In this document: one piece after another, positions 31,701 to 39,212 of the stretch
How the letters are laid out: each line of letters starts with the position of its first letter
How positions within the stretch are numbered: position 1 is the first letter of the stretch
Assembly (NCBI GenBank): GCA_023053575.1
Contig: JAKZAP010000017.1
Location: 1,123,501-1,187,500 of the forward strand
DNA length: 64,000 bases
Origin: Branchinecta lynchi
Lineage: Eukaryota; Arthropoda; Branchiopoda; Anostraca; Branchinectidae
Direction: 5' to 3'
The notes under the pieces: model-generated
Database searches by the model: none
What the model saw: the letters and a program-made list of their open reading frames with translations, nothing else
Told to the model about the DNA's origin: nothing
Translations under genes and position numbers: made by a program

Positions 31701-34700
31701 CACTATCCTATATACATTCAACAAATCAGCACGTTTACGTCTGAAATCTAGGCTAGGCAACTCTAAACTTTTCATTCATAATAAAAACAAAAAAGACGCA
31801 ACAACAACTACGATTTGACCAGGGCCCACTGGTAGAGAAACCAGTTGGTTTAAGGAGTATTTTCGTGAGATTCCGATGTCACTTTACGCGAGCGAAGCAT
31901 ATCGCGAAAACTGTGAGTATCAGATTCCTGGAATGCACGGTAAAAACAAATCTTGCAGCATTTGCTATTGGGATTAATCTTGTCTCTGAAAATATAATTT
32001 TATCTCTAAGTCGGATTAGTCTTATCTCAGTAGAGATACGATTAATCCCAGTAGTGAATACTGCAGTTAACTTTAATCCTTACTCAGAGAAACTTTTTAC
32101 AGTGTGCCTTACCCGCTTTCCCGTTAGAGGGATCGCGAAAACGGTCTAAACGAAGTTTTATCGTAATTCCATACAAGCGTTTACTTCACACACATTTGAT
32201 ATATTTTACCTCAAAATGAAAAATCGTAGTTTATTCCTACCTGTGAGTAATAATTTAAGCGAGGCGCCGGTCGCTTTTGCATTTATAAAACGGCCTAGTG
32301 ACAATCAGATCCTACGTTGGGTCCTCAATCACACGACGTCACTATATACGTCACGACTGTATGCAATTCCGATACAATTCAGCCGACACGGCGAAAACAC
32401 ATAGAAAGCTGAAACCGTCTGGAAAACTTTAAATTCCAAACTTTTTAGAATCAATAATTCGGAATATGGTTCACTCCACATTTCTGTCATCAGGGGCGTA
32501 GCGAGGGGGCAGGGGGGGGGAGTCACCTCCCCCCCCCCAATGTTGCACGAATCGTCGGCACACGGGCGAAGCGCCGTCGCTTGTTCCGTGCTAGTTTATG
32601 GAATTTGTTTTGTGTATTTACGTCCTTCTACGTTTTCCATACTTTTGTTCACGCATACTCTAAGGGTCAGGAGATTCAATAAAAAGTTCGATATAGAAGT
32701 TTCATGTATGACCTGAGATTTTGCATTGCCGCGCATCTGGCCTCCGGGAACACGCTATGCATGCAGTGAAATACAAATATTTGTTGCTATACGACACGAA
32801 GAGCGTGTTCCACCCTACTTATCGCAGTTACTACGCATGACGTCACGAACTCTGGCTTTTTGCCGTCGAGGCTGGAACGATTTTTCTGTTTTCCAGCAGG
32901 ATCTCACGCCAGGGGCGAATCGGACCAATCACGTTACAGAGATGCGTAGTAACTACGCTTACTACGCTCCCGAGCATGGTAAGCAAATAGTAACTATTAG
33001 TTACTTTCCGACAAGGTTGAACGGTCAGCGTAGTAACTTTTCGTGAGGATGGAACGGAAATAGTAACTATTGTTAGAAGGGTGGAACACGCTCGAAATCT
33101 CGCTCGCATTCAGTATTGTTTCAATGGTTGTGGTAGCAGACTTACCAGTACAAAAGTTATTGCAAAGATTATTTGAATAATCTTTGAGTGATTGTGCGAG
33201 TATTAAGACAGACGGACATACTTTATTTTGCACTAGGGTAAATTCTAACACAACTAGAACGAACGAGAAATGGGATAAAAGGCCCGCGTTGTGTGGCATC
33301 GAACAAACTTAGCCTTTGTATAATTGCCTTGAGAATTTCCGTTTTATATTAGAGTAGTCCAGTCTTCATCCTTTCAGAGAAGCTTGGACCTTCTTTTATT
33401 TTTTCCCGCTTACAAAAGGGAAAAAGCGGAGTATATAAAGAAAAAGAAAGAAGAAAAGAAACTAAAGAAAATATGTACACGCACTAAACATAATACTAAA
33501 ATCTATACTACGAACTCGTATTTTATATTTCGCTGATAACTCCGTGTTTGAACTTCGGAGAGGGACGCTAAGCAAAAATTTTGCGTACTTGTAGTACGTG
33601 GTGCATATTTTTGTTTGATCTTTTATTTTTTAAAATTCCCAAAGTGGCGAAACATAAAGAACGTAAGGTGTAATTACTGCATTAAATAGGCGGGAAAAGA
33701 ACGAACCGGTTGACACTGTGCTTATATTTTACCGAGCGGCCGTAGCCACCGCGCATCGCTTTACATACATTTTCAAAACGACGACTGGTATGGCCGTCAC
33801 TGTAAAATGTATCTTTCATTTTTGGCTGCGGCAGGGTTCTCTCATAACGGACGGCCTGGTTCGCGGTATTAAAGGACCCCTCTTGCTTTTCACTGTTTTC
33901 ACACACCCAGAGACGACGTGCGTGGTGTATTAACCTCTGAAATCTGCTTCTTAACAAAATCTATGTTTGTCACTTCAGTTGAATTTTTCGCTTTTCAGAT
34001 CTAGCCGAGATTTTGAGGGTTTGCCAGACATTAACTTGTGCGCATTAGAGCGCCGTCGTTGTCAGGCTTGGCAAAACAGGATTTTTCTTCCATTTCTATA
34101 CATTTAACACACAAATTTAAATTTATTGCGTAAAAAATCCAACATTTTCTAACGAAGCCTGGCCAGAGTCGACAAGCGCTAACAAGATAATCCCTAATTT
34201 CGAAAGCACAAATTGCACAAATCAATAAACACGACATCAAATTATCAGCTCAATTTGATGTTGCGCTGAAAATCGACGAATTCTTCCCTCAGTATGGAGG
34301 GCGTTCCAGCTTGCCAAGACTCTGCCTGTAACCTCGGCTGAAGGTGAACGGATTTTTAGCAAACTAAAAAATGTGAAGAATCGTCTTCGGACGTCGATGA
34401 AAGATGATAGACTAGAGTAGCTTTTATTTCTTCACTGTGAGAAAGACCTGACAGGTTCCGTGTGCCCTTCAGACATACTGCAAAAGTGGTATGAAAAAAC
34501 GAAGAGACGAGTAGTTATTTGGATTTTTTTACTTTTACATGAAACTGTGCCTTACTTTTTTAATTTAATTTTTTTTTATTTAATTAAAATATTTGAACAC
34601 CATAGGCTCCAGAATTTACCCCACTGTCGGCACAACGCCGCTTCTCACCCCCCCCCCCCCCCCCAACAGAGAAGAGCTAGCTACGCCCCTGCCTGTCATT

Positions 34701-36279
34701 CTTAAATATTCCACGAATGAATCCTAGTGGCGCTTGCCGTGCTTTTTCACATTTCCGCTGAAGTAGTCTACATTTCTCGGAGCTTTCCCAGAACTTTCTG
34801 GAATCACTTTCTGAGCTTAGCTGCAGCGCAACAACCGGAGTTGCGTTTTATTTGAAGTTCATAGTAGAACGGGAGCGGATGGCGAACTGTAAAATGCCGT
34901 TTTATTCCTGGCGGACTACGTCTGAAGGTGCGCTGAACTGTTCCCTGCCTTACCCAGCGTACAAATTAGCGGGTCCGCTGGCACTCAGCGGGCAGCCCGC
35001 AGTCAAATAAATCGACCTTCGGTGCGGCAAGTTCCTGATAGACGCAACGCGGAAAATTGCCTTTAAGTTGAAACGACGCGGCGCGAAATTTTGGCCTGGG
35101 AAAGCGGATTTCTTTCTGTTTGACGCCACGCGATTTCGCCTTGGTGAATGCGGATCCGTGTTCTATGGGCAGCAGCTTTACGCGAAAAACATGTCCCTAT
35201 CATCCAGCAGGTTCTTGTTTTGCATCGGAGATTATTTGGTATTGACACAACTTAGCCGATTATCTACGGCTTAATGTTTCTATGACGTCATGAAAGAAAC
35301 AGGAAATTTTCGATTGAATTAATGTTGCAGAATATCTATTTGTATCTGTATATACAGAGCCGAGCGGCCAGCGAGGCGCCGGACCCGTTTACACTTATAA
35401 ACTATTCTGTTACGACGACTGTATTTGTATGTGAAAAGCACTCTCAGCCTGATGTTATGGCGAGACGTGTAGTAGGCCGGACATAGATGGTAAATGTCCC
35501 TAGATACAGTCATCGGAGTCAGGACAGGCTAGGGCGTCTGATGGCCTACTACACGTGCAGACTTCACGGGTTCATTGTGGATTCCCTCGATCGATTCACA
35601 GTAAGGTTTGCGTACCGAAACACAATAGGCTATAAACCACACATCATACACCAGGCCTTACAGGCCAGCCCACTCTAAGGAGCTTTAAACAAGACTCATA
35701 ATAACGACCTATGGTCCGTAAAATAAACAAAAGGCTTTATTCTTTGGTACTACAATATAAAAACAACCTTTATGTAAAAAGGCTTGTTGCCGGGTCGAGC
35801 CCCGGAAAAGAAGTATGAGAAGAAGATGACTCATGCTCCGGCGATGAGTCATGAACATGAGTTAATAAATAATGCAAGAGCCGCGACAGTATAAAAGATT
35901 AAACACGCCGAATGGAAAGGGAGTAACGCTGGGTAACGGCGGCAAGTTAGCAGTACGGGGTGCAGATGGCACCACCGTAACAGTTCTAGGCACAATCAGT
36001 TCCGTTAGTAAGTTGAAAATATAGACTTTTCGTGTGACGTCACAACCCGTAGATAATCGGCTAAAGTTTAGTCAATGCCGATTATTTCTGGACAGAACTT
36101 AGACGGTTTTTCTTTTTCTAGTGTTCGGCGTTGGTATCTTCCGACTCATCGCTATTGTATGCACGCCTATCGCCGTTGTCAAGTCCTTACTAGCCGCCTT
36201 ACAAGGCTTTATTGCGTGGAGGAACCTTGGACACTTGGATATCCGAGAACGAATCGATGCGAAGACCAAGTCCAGCTAA
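10685..36279 (+). CDS. CDIPT: Phosphatidylinositol synthase (CDP-diacylglycerol-inositol 3-phosphatidyltransferase), five coding exons
   Basis: The enzyme joins CDP-diacylglycerol and myo-inositol to make phosphatidylinositol and CMP, in the ER membrane. Coding exons are 10685-10739, 18448-18582, 22513-22666, 30371-30534 and 36122-36279: 666 nt, 221 residues plus stop, close to the usual length of about 213. The CDP-alcohol phosphotransferase signature is complete: D51, D54, G55, A58, R59, G68, D72, D76. Recognisable family stretches include NVFLFVPNIIGYAR, YLLSGFLDAFDGHAAR, GGMLDMLTDRC, FYYTSR, AGNELFYAMLYLLHF and the charged C-terminal tail. Hydrophobic segments fit a multi-pass protein. 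All introns are GT-AG with phases 1, 1, 2 and 1, which keep the frame. The start has a good context (GGGCATGG). The four introns total about 25 kb and are filled with transposons. I infer the gene is functional. Confidence 0.95.
10740..12260 (+). other. Intron 1, 5' part: unassigned
   Basis: A+T-rich intronic sequence with no open frame of note and no repeat family that I could link to another copy in the window. Confidence 0.5.
12298..12900 (+). pseudogene. Relic of a LINE ORF1-like protein with three CCCH zinc fingers
   Basis: The first frame (12298-12501) has a glutamine-rich, coiled-coil-like start. After a stop and frame change, 12554-12862 carries three CCCH-type fingers: finger 1 lacks its first cysteine but keeps CRYGNKCCFFH; finger 2 is C-x8-C-x7-C-x3-H (CMTYAKAAVC...SCTKLH); finger 3 is CTKFLKGNCKSRSSC followed by a stop (TAG) exactly where the aromatic residue before its histidine is expected, with HH in frame after it. 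Such a coiled-coil plus finger layout is seen in ORF1 proteins of some invertebrate CR1/L2-type LINEs, where it would bind element RNA. That assignment is inference; no reverse transcriptase follows here, and the next element starts near 13.1 kb. Confidence 0.55.
13113..13607 (-). pseudogene. Second integrase zinc-binding-like segment
   Basis: The 164-codon frame has the spacer and zinc-binding region that usually follow RNase H in gypsy elements (RRDQMMDARIWPLI, RSRFFWPSVV, SCQCARLLG) and then diverges into Ser/Pro/Ala-rich sequence. It differs from the integrase at 15.4 kb, so it either belongs to a second element with standard order or is a leftover after recombination. A purine run (GAGGAGGCGAAC near 13632) at the junction could be an old polypurine tract. 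Confidence 0.55.
13644..14340 (-). pseudogene. Gypsy-type reverse transcriptase and RNase H remnant
   Basis: 14025-14282 encodes the RT N-terminal half (MLDAGVIQPSRSPYASP, RLCIDYRLLN, MTKGYFQVPL) and stops at 14025. A shifted frame continues with LPFGL and the catalytic box YFDDLIVFS near 13880. The segment between LPFGL and YFDD is basic and unlike the family, so it was replaced or scrambled. After VEYLGL the sequence jumps to AGNENGNADCLSR, the end of RNase H, so the RNase H core is deleted. Confidence 0.8.
14341..15705 (-). pseudogene. Gypsy-type integrase, with in-frame lead into reverse transcriptase
   Basis: The zinc-binding region lies at 15451-15705 (FYWPGLF-like and C..C residues in a shifted frame). 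The catalytic core has D (GIDFVG near 15415), D (HDQGTCF near 15220) and E (NGLVEQW near 15115), spread over frames broken near 15450, 15240 and 15130. From 15126 to 14341 one open frame carries the core end (SPFEVVYGQNP), a chromatin/GPF-Y-type C-terminus (GPFKVQKQ...LHANLLRKYH), then a linker and the LCTEQKAEPRKLLPEF...PGR segment that precedes gypsy reverse transcriptases. Confidence 0.82.
15787..16350 (-). pseudogene. Gypsy-type aspartic protease region
   Basis: The 187-codon frame carries an aspartic-protease-like core. The active-site region reads SIDRGSDITIV where D-S/T-G-S/A is expected, so the residue after the catalytic aspartate has changed to Arg. The flap-distal ILGRDF motif is intact. 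The C-terminal part is charged and coiled-coil-like (Gln/Glu/Arg rich), perhaps a linker to integrase. It would mature the polyprotein; the Arg substitution probably inactivates it. Confidence 0.7.
16483..16815 (-). pseudogene. Gypsy-type gag C-terminus and CCHC zinc knuckle
   Basis: The segment at 16627-16815 reads like a retrotransposon gag end (LLLEQFMHSS then LRPSTMESAISMAENF). Near 16483-16555, in a shifted frame, lies a perfect C-x2-C-x4-H-x4-C knuckle (CFACKQTGHFKRDC), which would bind genomic RNA. The two parts are separated by frame changes. Confidence 0.75.
16860..17278 (-). pseudogene. Gypsy-type gag, N-terminal part
   Basis: An open frame of 138 codons with an acidic, Asn/Ser-rich start, then a hydrophobic heptad-like stretch (AVMNLLTKFDQMITQMQ) typical of structural gag proteins. 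It ends at a stop, and gag continues in other frames downstream. Assignment rests mainly on its position upstream of the gag end and CCHC knuckle. Confidence 0.55.
17290..18330 (+). mobile_element. Degenerate LINE reverse transcriptase fragment
   Basis: Spread over broken frames are LAPVFNQSL, AYITPIPKKGTPKSVKDIRPIS (17400-17470), QYGFLPGCNTSHYLVQYIHDVLKHLE (17560-17640), FVKAFDFLDHSVV near 17690, and in the open frame 17730-18116 GPAQGSKLGPLAF and the catalytic box KFADDLNA near 17935. A thumb-like VKVLGNHIDDDLK follows near 18125. Stops and frame changes make it dead. It differs clearly from the CR1-like copies and is a separate LINE family. It ends about 100 bp before CDIPT exon 2. Confidence 0.78.
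18448..18582 (+). CDS. CDIPT: CDIPT coding exon 2
   Basis: Acceptor CTATCTTTCAG|GC and donor CAAA|GTAAGT. Encodes residues 19-64 in part, including YAR, a transmembrane stretch and the first half of the catalytic signature (D51-x2-D54-G55-x2-A58-R59). Enters and leaves in phase 1. Intron 2 (18583-22512) holds two nested hAT-like elements. Confidence 0.95.
18904..21491. mobile_element. hAT-like DNA transposon P, 2.6 kb, poly-G termini
   Basis: The left end CAGGGGCGTCACAAGGGG and right end (CTTGCGACGCCCCTG) are inverted complements of the hAT type. The right end has a C run of about 15. No matching 8-bp duplication is left. The interior has many TTCGGTA motifs clustered near the left end (about 18960-19520) and again at the right (21405-21440), which could be transposase-binding subterminal repeats. 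No transposase is recognisable. A close relative, element Q, lies at 27115-28624. Element W is inserted at 20256-21049. Confidence 0.8.
20256..21049. mobile_element. hAT-like element W nested in element P
   Basis: Starts CAGGGTTCACGGG and ends CGGAACCCTG. The flanks GTCATGGA (20248-20255) and GTCATGGG (21050-21057) match at 7 of 8 bases, an old 8-bp duplication. Subterminal blocks CCGGCTAAAAT and AAATCAATTTTAGCCGG are inverted relative to each other. No transposase; non-autonomous. Confidence 0.82.
21836..22330 (-). mobile_element. Probable LINE 3' end
   Basis: On the minus strand the sequence closes with an AAATAAATGAATAAAT tail near 21840, preceded by about 450 bp with short broken coding stretches. 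This is the shape of a LINE tail, but no reverse transcriptase motif is left, so the call is weak. Confidence 0.35.
22513..22666 (+). CDS. CDIPT: CDIPT coding exon 3
   Basis: Acceptor TTTTGTTTAG|GT and donor CACTC|GTAAGT. Completes the catalytic signature (G68, D72, D76 in KFGGMLDMLTDRC) and adds two hydrophobic segments ending SCHWIHMHS. Entry phase 1, exit phase 2. Intron 3 (22667-30370, 7.7 kb) carries two GGGATCCC-family copies, element Q and a third diverged copy. Confidence 0.95.
22963..22992. repeat. (TATG)n/(TATT)n microsatellite
   Basis: Tetranucleotide run TATG then TATT, in intron 3, followed by A-rich sequence. It could be the 3' tail of a minus-strand LINE remnant. Confidence 0.8.
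23154..24580 (-). mobile_element. GGGATCCC-family element, copy A (internal 137-bp tandem repeats)
   Basis: In this orientation the copy starts AACAAGACCAAAGG...GGGATCCC and ends CTTACGTTTTGGGATCCC. About seven tandem units fill the middle; matching points recur at 23816, 23953 and 24090, exactly 137 bp apart. Each unit carries TTTCCGGTTTGGGCCGGATTCCGG and a TTCAGCATGTCTTCTTACC block. The open frames in the units are not genes: 137 is not a multiple of three, so frames shift from unit to unit. A GGAC tetranucleotide run (24492-24528) lies near the CGTAAG end. The layout resembles pearl/DINE-1-type elements, but that link is inference. Confidence 0.85.
24492..24528. repeat. (GGAC)n microsatellite inside copy A
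   Basis: Tetranucleotide GGAC/AGAC run, present in the same relative place in other copies of the family (as GTCC on the other strand). Confidence 0.85.
25033..26640 (+). mobile_element. Repeat family X, split by GGGATCCC-family copy B
   Basis: AAAGAAATAGAAAACC at 25041 and CGAAAATCACGGTTTTCTAT near 26600 are the inverted ends also seen at 28308-28498 inside element Q, with related sequence at 55780-56115. Here the family is interrupted at 25067-26226, so copy B inserted into X. After copy B, X resumes with GATCAGCTAATTATCCCTC. The internal orientation differs between copies, so the full unit is uncertain. Confidence 0.6.
25067..26226 (+). mobile_element. GGGATCCC-family element, copy B
   Basis: From TTTTTGGGATCCCAAAACG to CCCATCGACACCTTTGGTCTTGTT. 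Left-end block: GTAAGTGGAGGGATACCTA, the short GTCCGTCTGTCC run, CTCTCGAAGGGAATGA and AACTTGGTGTGAGG. About four to five tandem units follow, then a unique right part (GATTAGCCTG...GACTCG). No coding capacity. Confidence 0.85.
27115..28624. mobile_element. hAT-like DNA transposon Q, 1.5 kb, exact 8-bp TSD
   Basis: The exact duplication CCAGGCCG flanks it (27107-27114 and 28625-28632). Termini CAGGGGCGTCGCAAGGGG and CTTGCGACGCCCCTG are inverted complements, extended by a G run (about 11) and a C run (about 12). About a dozen TTCGGTA motifs sit in the left 600 bp and two at the right end. The same family as element P, without a transposase, so mobilised in trans. Nested within it is a short copy of family X (28308-28498). 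Confidence 0.92.
28308..28498. repeat. Short copy of repeat family X inside element Q
   Basis: Ends AAAGAAATAGAAAACC and GGTTTTCTATTTCTTT are inverted complements; the middle (TATCCCTCGCACATCATCC) matches 26250-26290 in reverse. Confidence 0.7.
29050..29960 (-). mobile_element. GGGATCCC-family element, diverged copy
   Basis: Begins with AACAAGACCAGAGGTTTCGATGG, then ATCCCAAAATCTAAC, and proceeds through GTTCAGCATGTCTCC blocks and CCCCTTCGAGAGTTATCG. The outer right end is replaced by a different sequence with GTCTGTCTGTCGGTCG. Tandem units are reduced and mutated, so this is an old copy or a sister subfamily. Confidence 0.7.
30371..30534 (+). CDS. CDIPT: CDIPT coding exon 4
   Basis: Acceptor TTTTCTTTTTAG|AT and donor CCTCTTG|GTGAGT. 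Entry phase 2 completes the serine codon from exon 3; exit phase 1. Encodes SHK, FLRFYYTSR, a membrane segment and AGNELFYAMLYLLHFMEGPL, nearly the family consensus. Intron 4 is 30535-36121. Confidence 0.95.
30770..31136. repeat. Dispersed repeat family T, copy 1
   Basis: This 367-bp block matches 41867-42218 in reverse orientation, with shared blocks around ATCACGCTGTCGACGGTTG, AACCGGTT and the CCTTCG/GTGTATCACGC region. The ends carry an imperfect inverted AAAGGACC-like terminus. No TSD was found. It is non-coding in both copies. Confidence 0.7.
31300..31785 (-). mobile_element. LINE 3' fragment with (AAAT)n tail
   Basis: The minus frame 31440-31775 is the C-terminus of a LINE reverse transcriptase (LDFRRKRADLLNVYRIV, STRQHRFKL, VCKDWNALPDE then FKRSI), of the CR1-like type. 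It ends in untranslated sequence closing with (AAAT)n at 31308-31335. The 5' side is truncated near 31785. Confidence 0.8.
32801..33093. mobile_element. 293-bp MITE with 3-bp TSD, copy 1
   Basis: Termini GAGCGTGTTCCACCCT and AGGGTGGAACACGCTC, flanked by GAA on both sides. It carries multiple TAGTAACTA-type blocks. Copies at 53290-53594 and 38970-39212 have the same ends with TSDs ATT and ACA. The three-base duplication points to a Harbinger-like or similar superfamily; there is no coding capacity. Confidence 0.92.
34290..34520 (+). pseudogene. hAT transposase C-terminal (dimerisation) relic
   Basis: The frame reads PVTSAEGERIFSKLKNVKNR then LRTSMKDDRLE, a stop, then LLFLHCEKDL. This is the conserved hAT dimerisation block at the transposase C-terminus (x-S-A-E-x-E-R-x-F-S), in the right orientation for element R's ends. 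The stop and loss of the catalytic part make it a pseudogene. Confidence 0.8.
34700..36100 (+). other. Intron 4, 3' part: unassigned
   Basis: Scattered open stretches under 70 codons, none recognised. A GGCGCCGG-containing block near 35365 resembles one near 32260, and the GC-rich part 34700-35100 might be repeat-derived. Confidence 0.4.
36122..36279 (+). CDS. CDIPT: CDIPT coding exon 5, stop codon TAA
   Basis: Acceptor TTTCTTTTTCTAG|TG. With the G from exon 4 it forms Val and continues FGVGIFRLIAIVCTPIAVVK, SLLAALQ, AWRNLGHLDIRER and a basic tail, as in the last transmembrane segment and cytosolic end of animal PI synthases. Stop at 36277-36279. No AATAAA lies within 300 bp downstream, so the 3' end is undefined. 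Confidence 0.94.
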
Positions 36280-36784
36280 ATCGCATCTTAATGTTCTAGT
36301 CTCAGGTAGCTGAGATCTCATTTGTGGTGTACTTCCAATTAATTTGTATGTCAGCAAGTGAGTTGTACCAAGACTACCAAGTCATTGTCAAAAGTCAAAT
36401 GACATTTTCGCTCGTTATTTCAAGGGCATGTCACTACCTATTTTGCAATAGTCTTCAGTCCCAGTCAGTTTTTATGTGTCTCTCTACTTCAATAAGACAT
36501 ACGTCCTATTTATTTATTTTTAAAAAAGTATTGGGTAGGTGGATAAAGTACTGCCACACACTGCTAATATTACGCCAGTTTTCTGGATAGTTGCCCATGT
36601 GGGAAATGAATAAGGTATTAGTAGCATATGCGAACCATTTATGCTAGGCTCTTGTTATCTCTTGTTAGGCTCTTTACTTTCCAAACTTCGAAGTTCGAAG
36701 AATGGCTCTGACCATAGTGGCATTCGTCTTCTTCTTCGGGAAAAGTAAACGTTTGGATTCCCTATCCCTACGGATTACAGAATT

Positions 36785-37695
36785 CTGATTTTGGAGTTCT
36801 CACGGGTTCGCTCAGTCATACAAAAACCCTCTATTTTTGGGTTTGGGCATGGTACCCCTGTGAAATTTGGTTATACTGAGACTGGTTGCATACCTAAATT
36901 GGGTTGTCTTCCTGTCCAAGATCATAAGATACCTGATTTTACTTTCTATCCAACCTCATTTTGTAACTTTCAAAATGTTAGAGCACTTCCTATATACATA
37001 GAGTTTTGTGAAGGCCACCTCTTTCGTAGTGGGTTGACTCTATCCTTTTCCAGGTAGTTGCCACTAGGTTACTCAATCCTTTTCTAGGTTGTCGACGCTA
37101 GATTACTCTATCCTTTTCAGGTAGTCATCTCTAGGTAGAGTGGACAAGGTAAGCTTTTGAATATTCTTCCTTTAGGAATTAAATTTCCTTTCCTTCCAAA
37201 TACCTTTAGATTGTTTGCCTTTTATTGTATTTATTACGAGTTTAGTGAGTTTCAATAACAAAAGTCAACATAGTCGAAAAAAAAACACTAAAAATAAATA
37301 CAATAAAGGCAAACAATCTAAACGGAATATTTGCTCCAGTGAACAGACTAAAAAGCTTGCCTCATCATGCTACCTAGCAGCAGTTTTCTGAAAAAGGATT
37401 GAGTAAACCCACTTTGAGAGAAATGTACCCCACAAAACTCTATGTATCTTGGAAGTGCTCTAACATTTTGAAAATTAGAAAATGAGGTTGGATAGAAAGT
37501 AAAATCAGGCATCTTTTGATCTAGGACAGAAAGACAATCCTATTTAGGTATGTAACCAGTCTCAGTTTAACCAAATTTCACAGGGGTACCTTGCCCATGC
37601 TCCAGGGCATGGTGCCCATACGTTCGGGTATGCCCAGACGTTGGGGTACCATGCCCCAAAATTGAGGACTTGTGTATGACTGGGTCGCTCTCCAA
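36785..37695. mobile_element. Long inverted-repeat element V (about 0.9 kb)
   Basis: Arms of roughly 400-450 bp (about 36785-37235 and 37295-37695) pair in inverted orientation. Anchors are CATAGAGTTTTGTG/CACAAAACTCTATG, ACTTTCTATCCAACCTCAT and its complement, and GATTGTTTGCCTTTTATTG with its complement at the centre. The left arm holds three tandem units of about 36 bp (CTCTATCCTTTTCCAGGTAG type, 37040-37130). The right arm has an extra GGGCATGGTGCCC/GGTACCATGCCCC block. No TSD and no coding sequence. Confidence 0.82.
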
Positions 37696-38040
37696 AAATC
37701 AAAGTGAGAGTCTGCCGCGCGCAAGACCAAACGGAAAGTCGTTGTGCCTTTCAACTTCTCTCTGGCTTGAAGAATCTACTTTTCACGAATGGAGTGGATT
37801 TACTTTCGACGTTGCTTTCCAAAGCTGGCTAAGTACAAGAACAGCATCGGAGACGAAATGATTTCAGTGCCGTCTTTACTCTTAGGCCAGTTAGGCCGGT
37901 GCCAGGGGAAAAGAGAGGCCAAGCGGCTGGTGTAAACTGCTGAGAAATGAGGCTATGGTTGCTAGCCGTATTGCCAGGTTACGCACCCTCGTCATTTACG
38001 GTACCGAAATGTTTTCAGATGTGACGATAGTGTGGCTCGA

Positions 38041-38650
38041 CCAAGATTGATTGATTGATTGATTTATTGTATAATTCAGGTACAATTTCGTGGTTGTCCA
38101 ACCAAATTGTTTGACCTTTCTTAAGTAATATGTACAAATTGTTGAAATCGAATTCATACTCAAAATAAACGGTAAACCATTGATGTCAACACCCGAAATA
38201 AAATTTCTAACAAAATAACTAAGACAAAACAACGTTATTGTAAAAATCCACAAATTTCGGAATGAAGCTATTACAATATCTTTCCCGGTTACATGCGATC
38301 GGCATGAGCTTCGGGACTTTGGTGAATACCTGACTTGGTGGCCTTGGGTGTTCAACCTGAAATCAGGGGGTAAAATGGATCAGAGAGTTGGATGTTCAAG
38401 GAGTGTTAGTCCAAAATTTTGACACAACTTCTGCCTCCTATTAGACAGCGCATCCAGTCCAAATAAAGAAAGAAAGCCAGAGTACGAGATTTTTGGGCCC
38501 CTGTGCACAATTCTTAGGGCACGTTTCTGAATATTCTTTATACGATCAGATTCATCCTTCGTTAGTGCCAAACCGGACAAGCATACCGCTACAAGCATAG
38601 TACCACAAGAGGATTCAGGGACCTTAAATTTACTTAGTGTTTTTAACATA
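38041..38650 (-). mobile_element. LINE 3' fragment with (AATC)n tail
   Basis: The minus frame 38380-38649 encodes an RT thumb end (IKNIQKRALRIVHRG, YSGFLSL, NRRQKLCQNF), typical of LINE C-termini. The element closes at an (AATC)n run at 38046-38066. It is truncated at its 5' side near 38650 and broken after 38380. Confidence 0.8.
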
Positions 38651-38969
38651 ACAATTGATGCTCAGATCAGTCTGTGCTAATGGTTTGACGTTTTCACGTT
38701 TTGACTCTCGAAAAAGGGCCACAAATCCATGGGTGGCCTAGGGTCCACCAAAAGTAAAAGACGGCACTGAATGATTTTAGCCAATGTGTCGGAAGAACAC
38801 ACGGTGGATAAGTGCTGGCCTTTCCAGACCGCCAGAAGCGCCCCTTTCTGATGTTAAAGATGACACGCTCTTCCCATAATATGGTTGTTTATTGGGTAAT
38901 TAATACAAGAAAGGAAAAGTCTTAGTGTATGATGAGATTAACTTGATCTTTCGATGCGGATGTTATACA

Positions 38970-39212
38970 GAGCGTGTTCCACCCTTCCAACAATAGTAAC
39001 TACTAGTTAGTACGCTGACCGATCCAACCTTCTCGAAATAGTAGGAACTATGGTAAGAAGTAAGCGGGGTGACAACGAGTCTATGTAATGTGACTGGTCA
39101 GATTAGCCCGTGGCATGATATTTTGCTGAAAATAGAAAAAATCTTCCCAGGCTTGACGCCGAGAAGCCACAATTCGTGACGTGATGCGTAGTAAGTAGGG
39201 TGGAACGCGCTC
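38970..39212. mobile_element. MITE with 3-bp TSD, copy 3 (reverse orientation)
   Basis: Ends GAGCGTGTTCCACCCT and AGGGTGGAACGCGCTC, flanked by ACA on both sides. The interior matches the 32801 copy in reverse but is 50 bp shorter and more diverged (CTGGTCAGATTAGCC and TTGACGCCGAGAAGCC), so it is the oldest of the three. Confidence 0.88.

Larger units (their letters stand above)
32491..34691 (+). mobile_element. hAT-like DNA transposon R with transposase relic
   Basis: The left end CAGGGGCGTAGCGAGGGGG pairs with the right end (GCTAGCTACGCCCCTG). Flanks TCTGTCAT (32483-32490) and CCTGTCAT (34692-34699) match at 7 of 8 bases. Long G/C runs lie just inside both ends. A hAT dimerisation-domain relic lies near the right end, and a small MITE is inserted at 32801-33093. 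It lies in CDIPT intron 4. Confidence 0.87.

Noticed and set aside
35780..35850. Possible tRNA gene (GGGTCGAGCCCCGG resembles a T-arm)
   Set aside because: The T-arm lacks the TTC core, and no acceptor, D or anticodon stem could be found around it.
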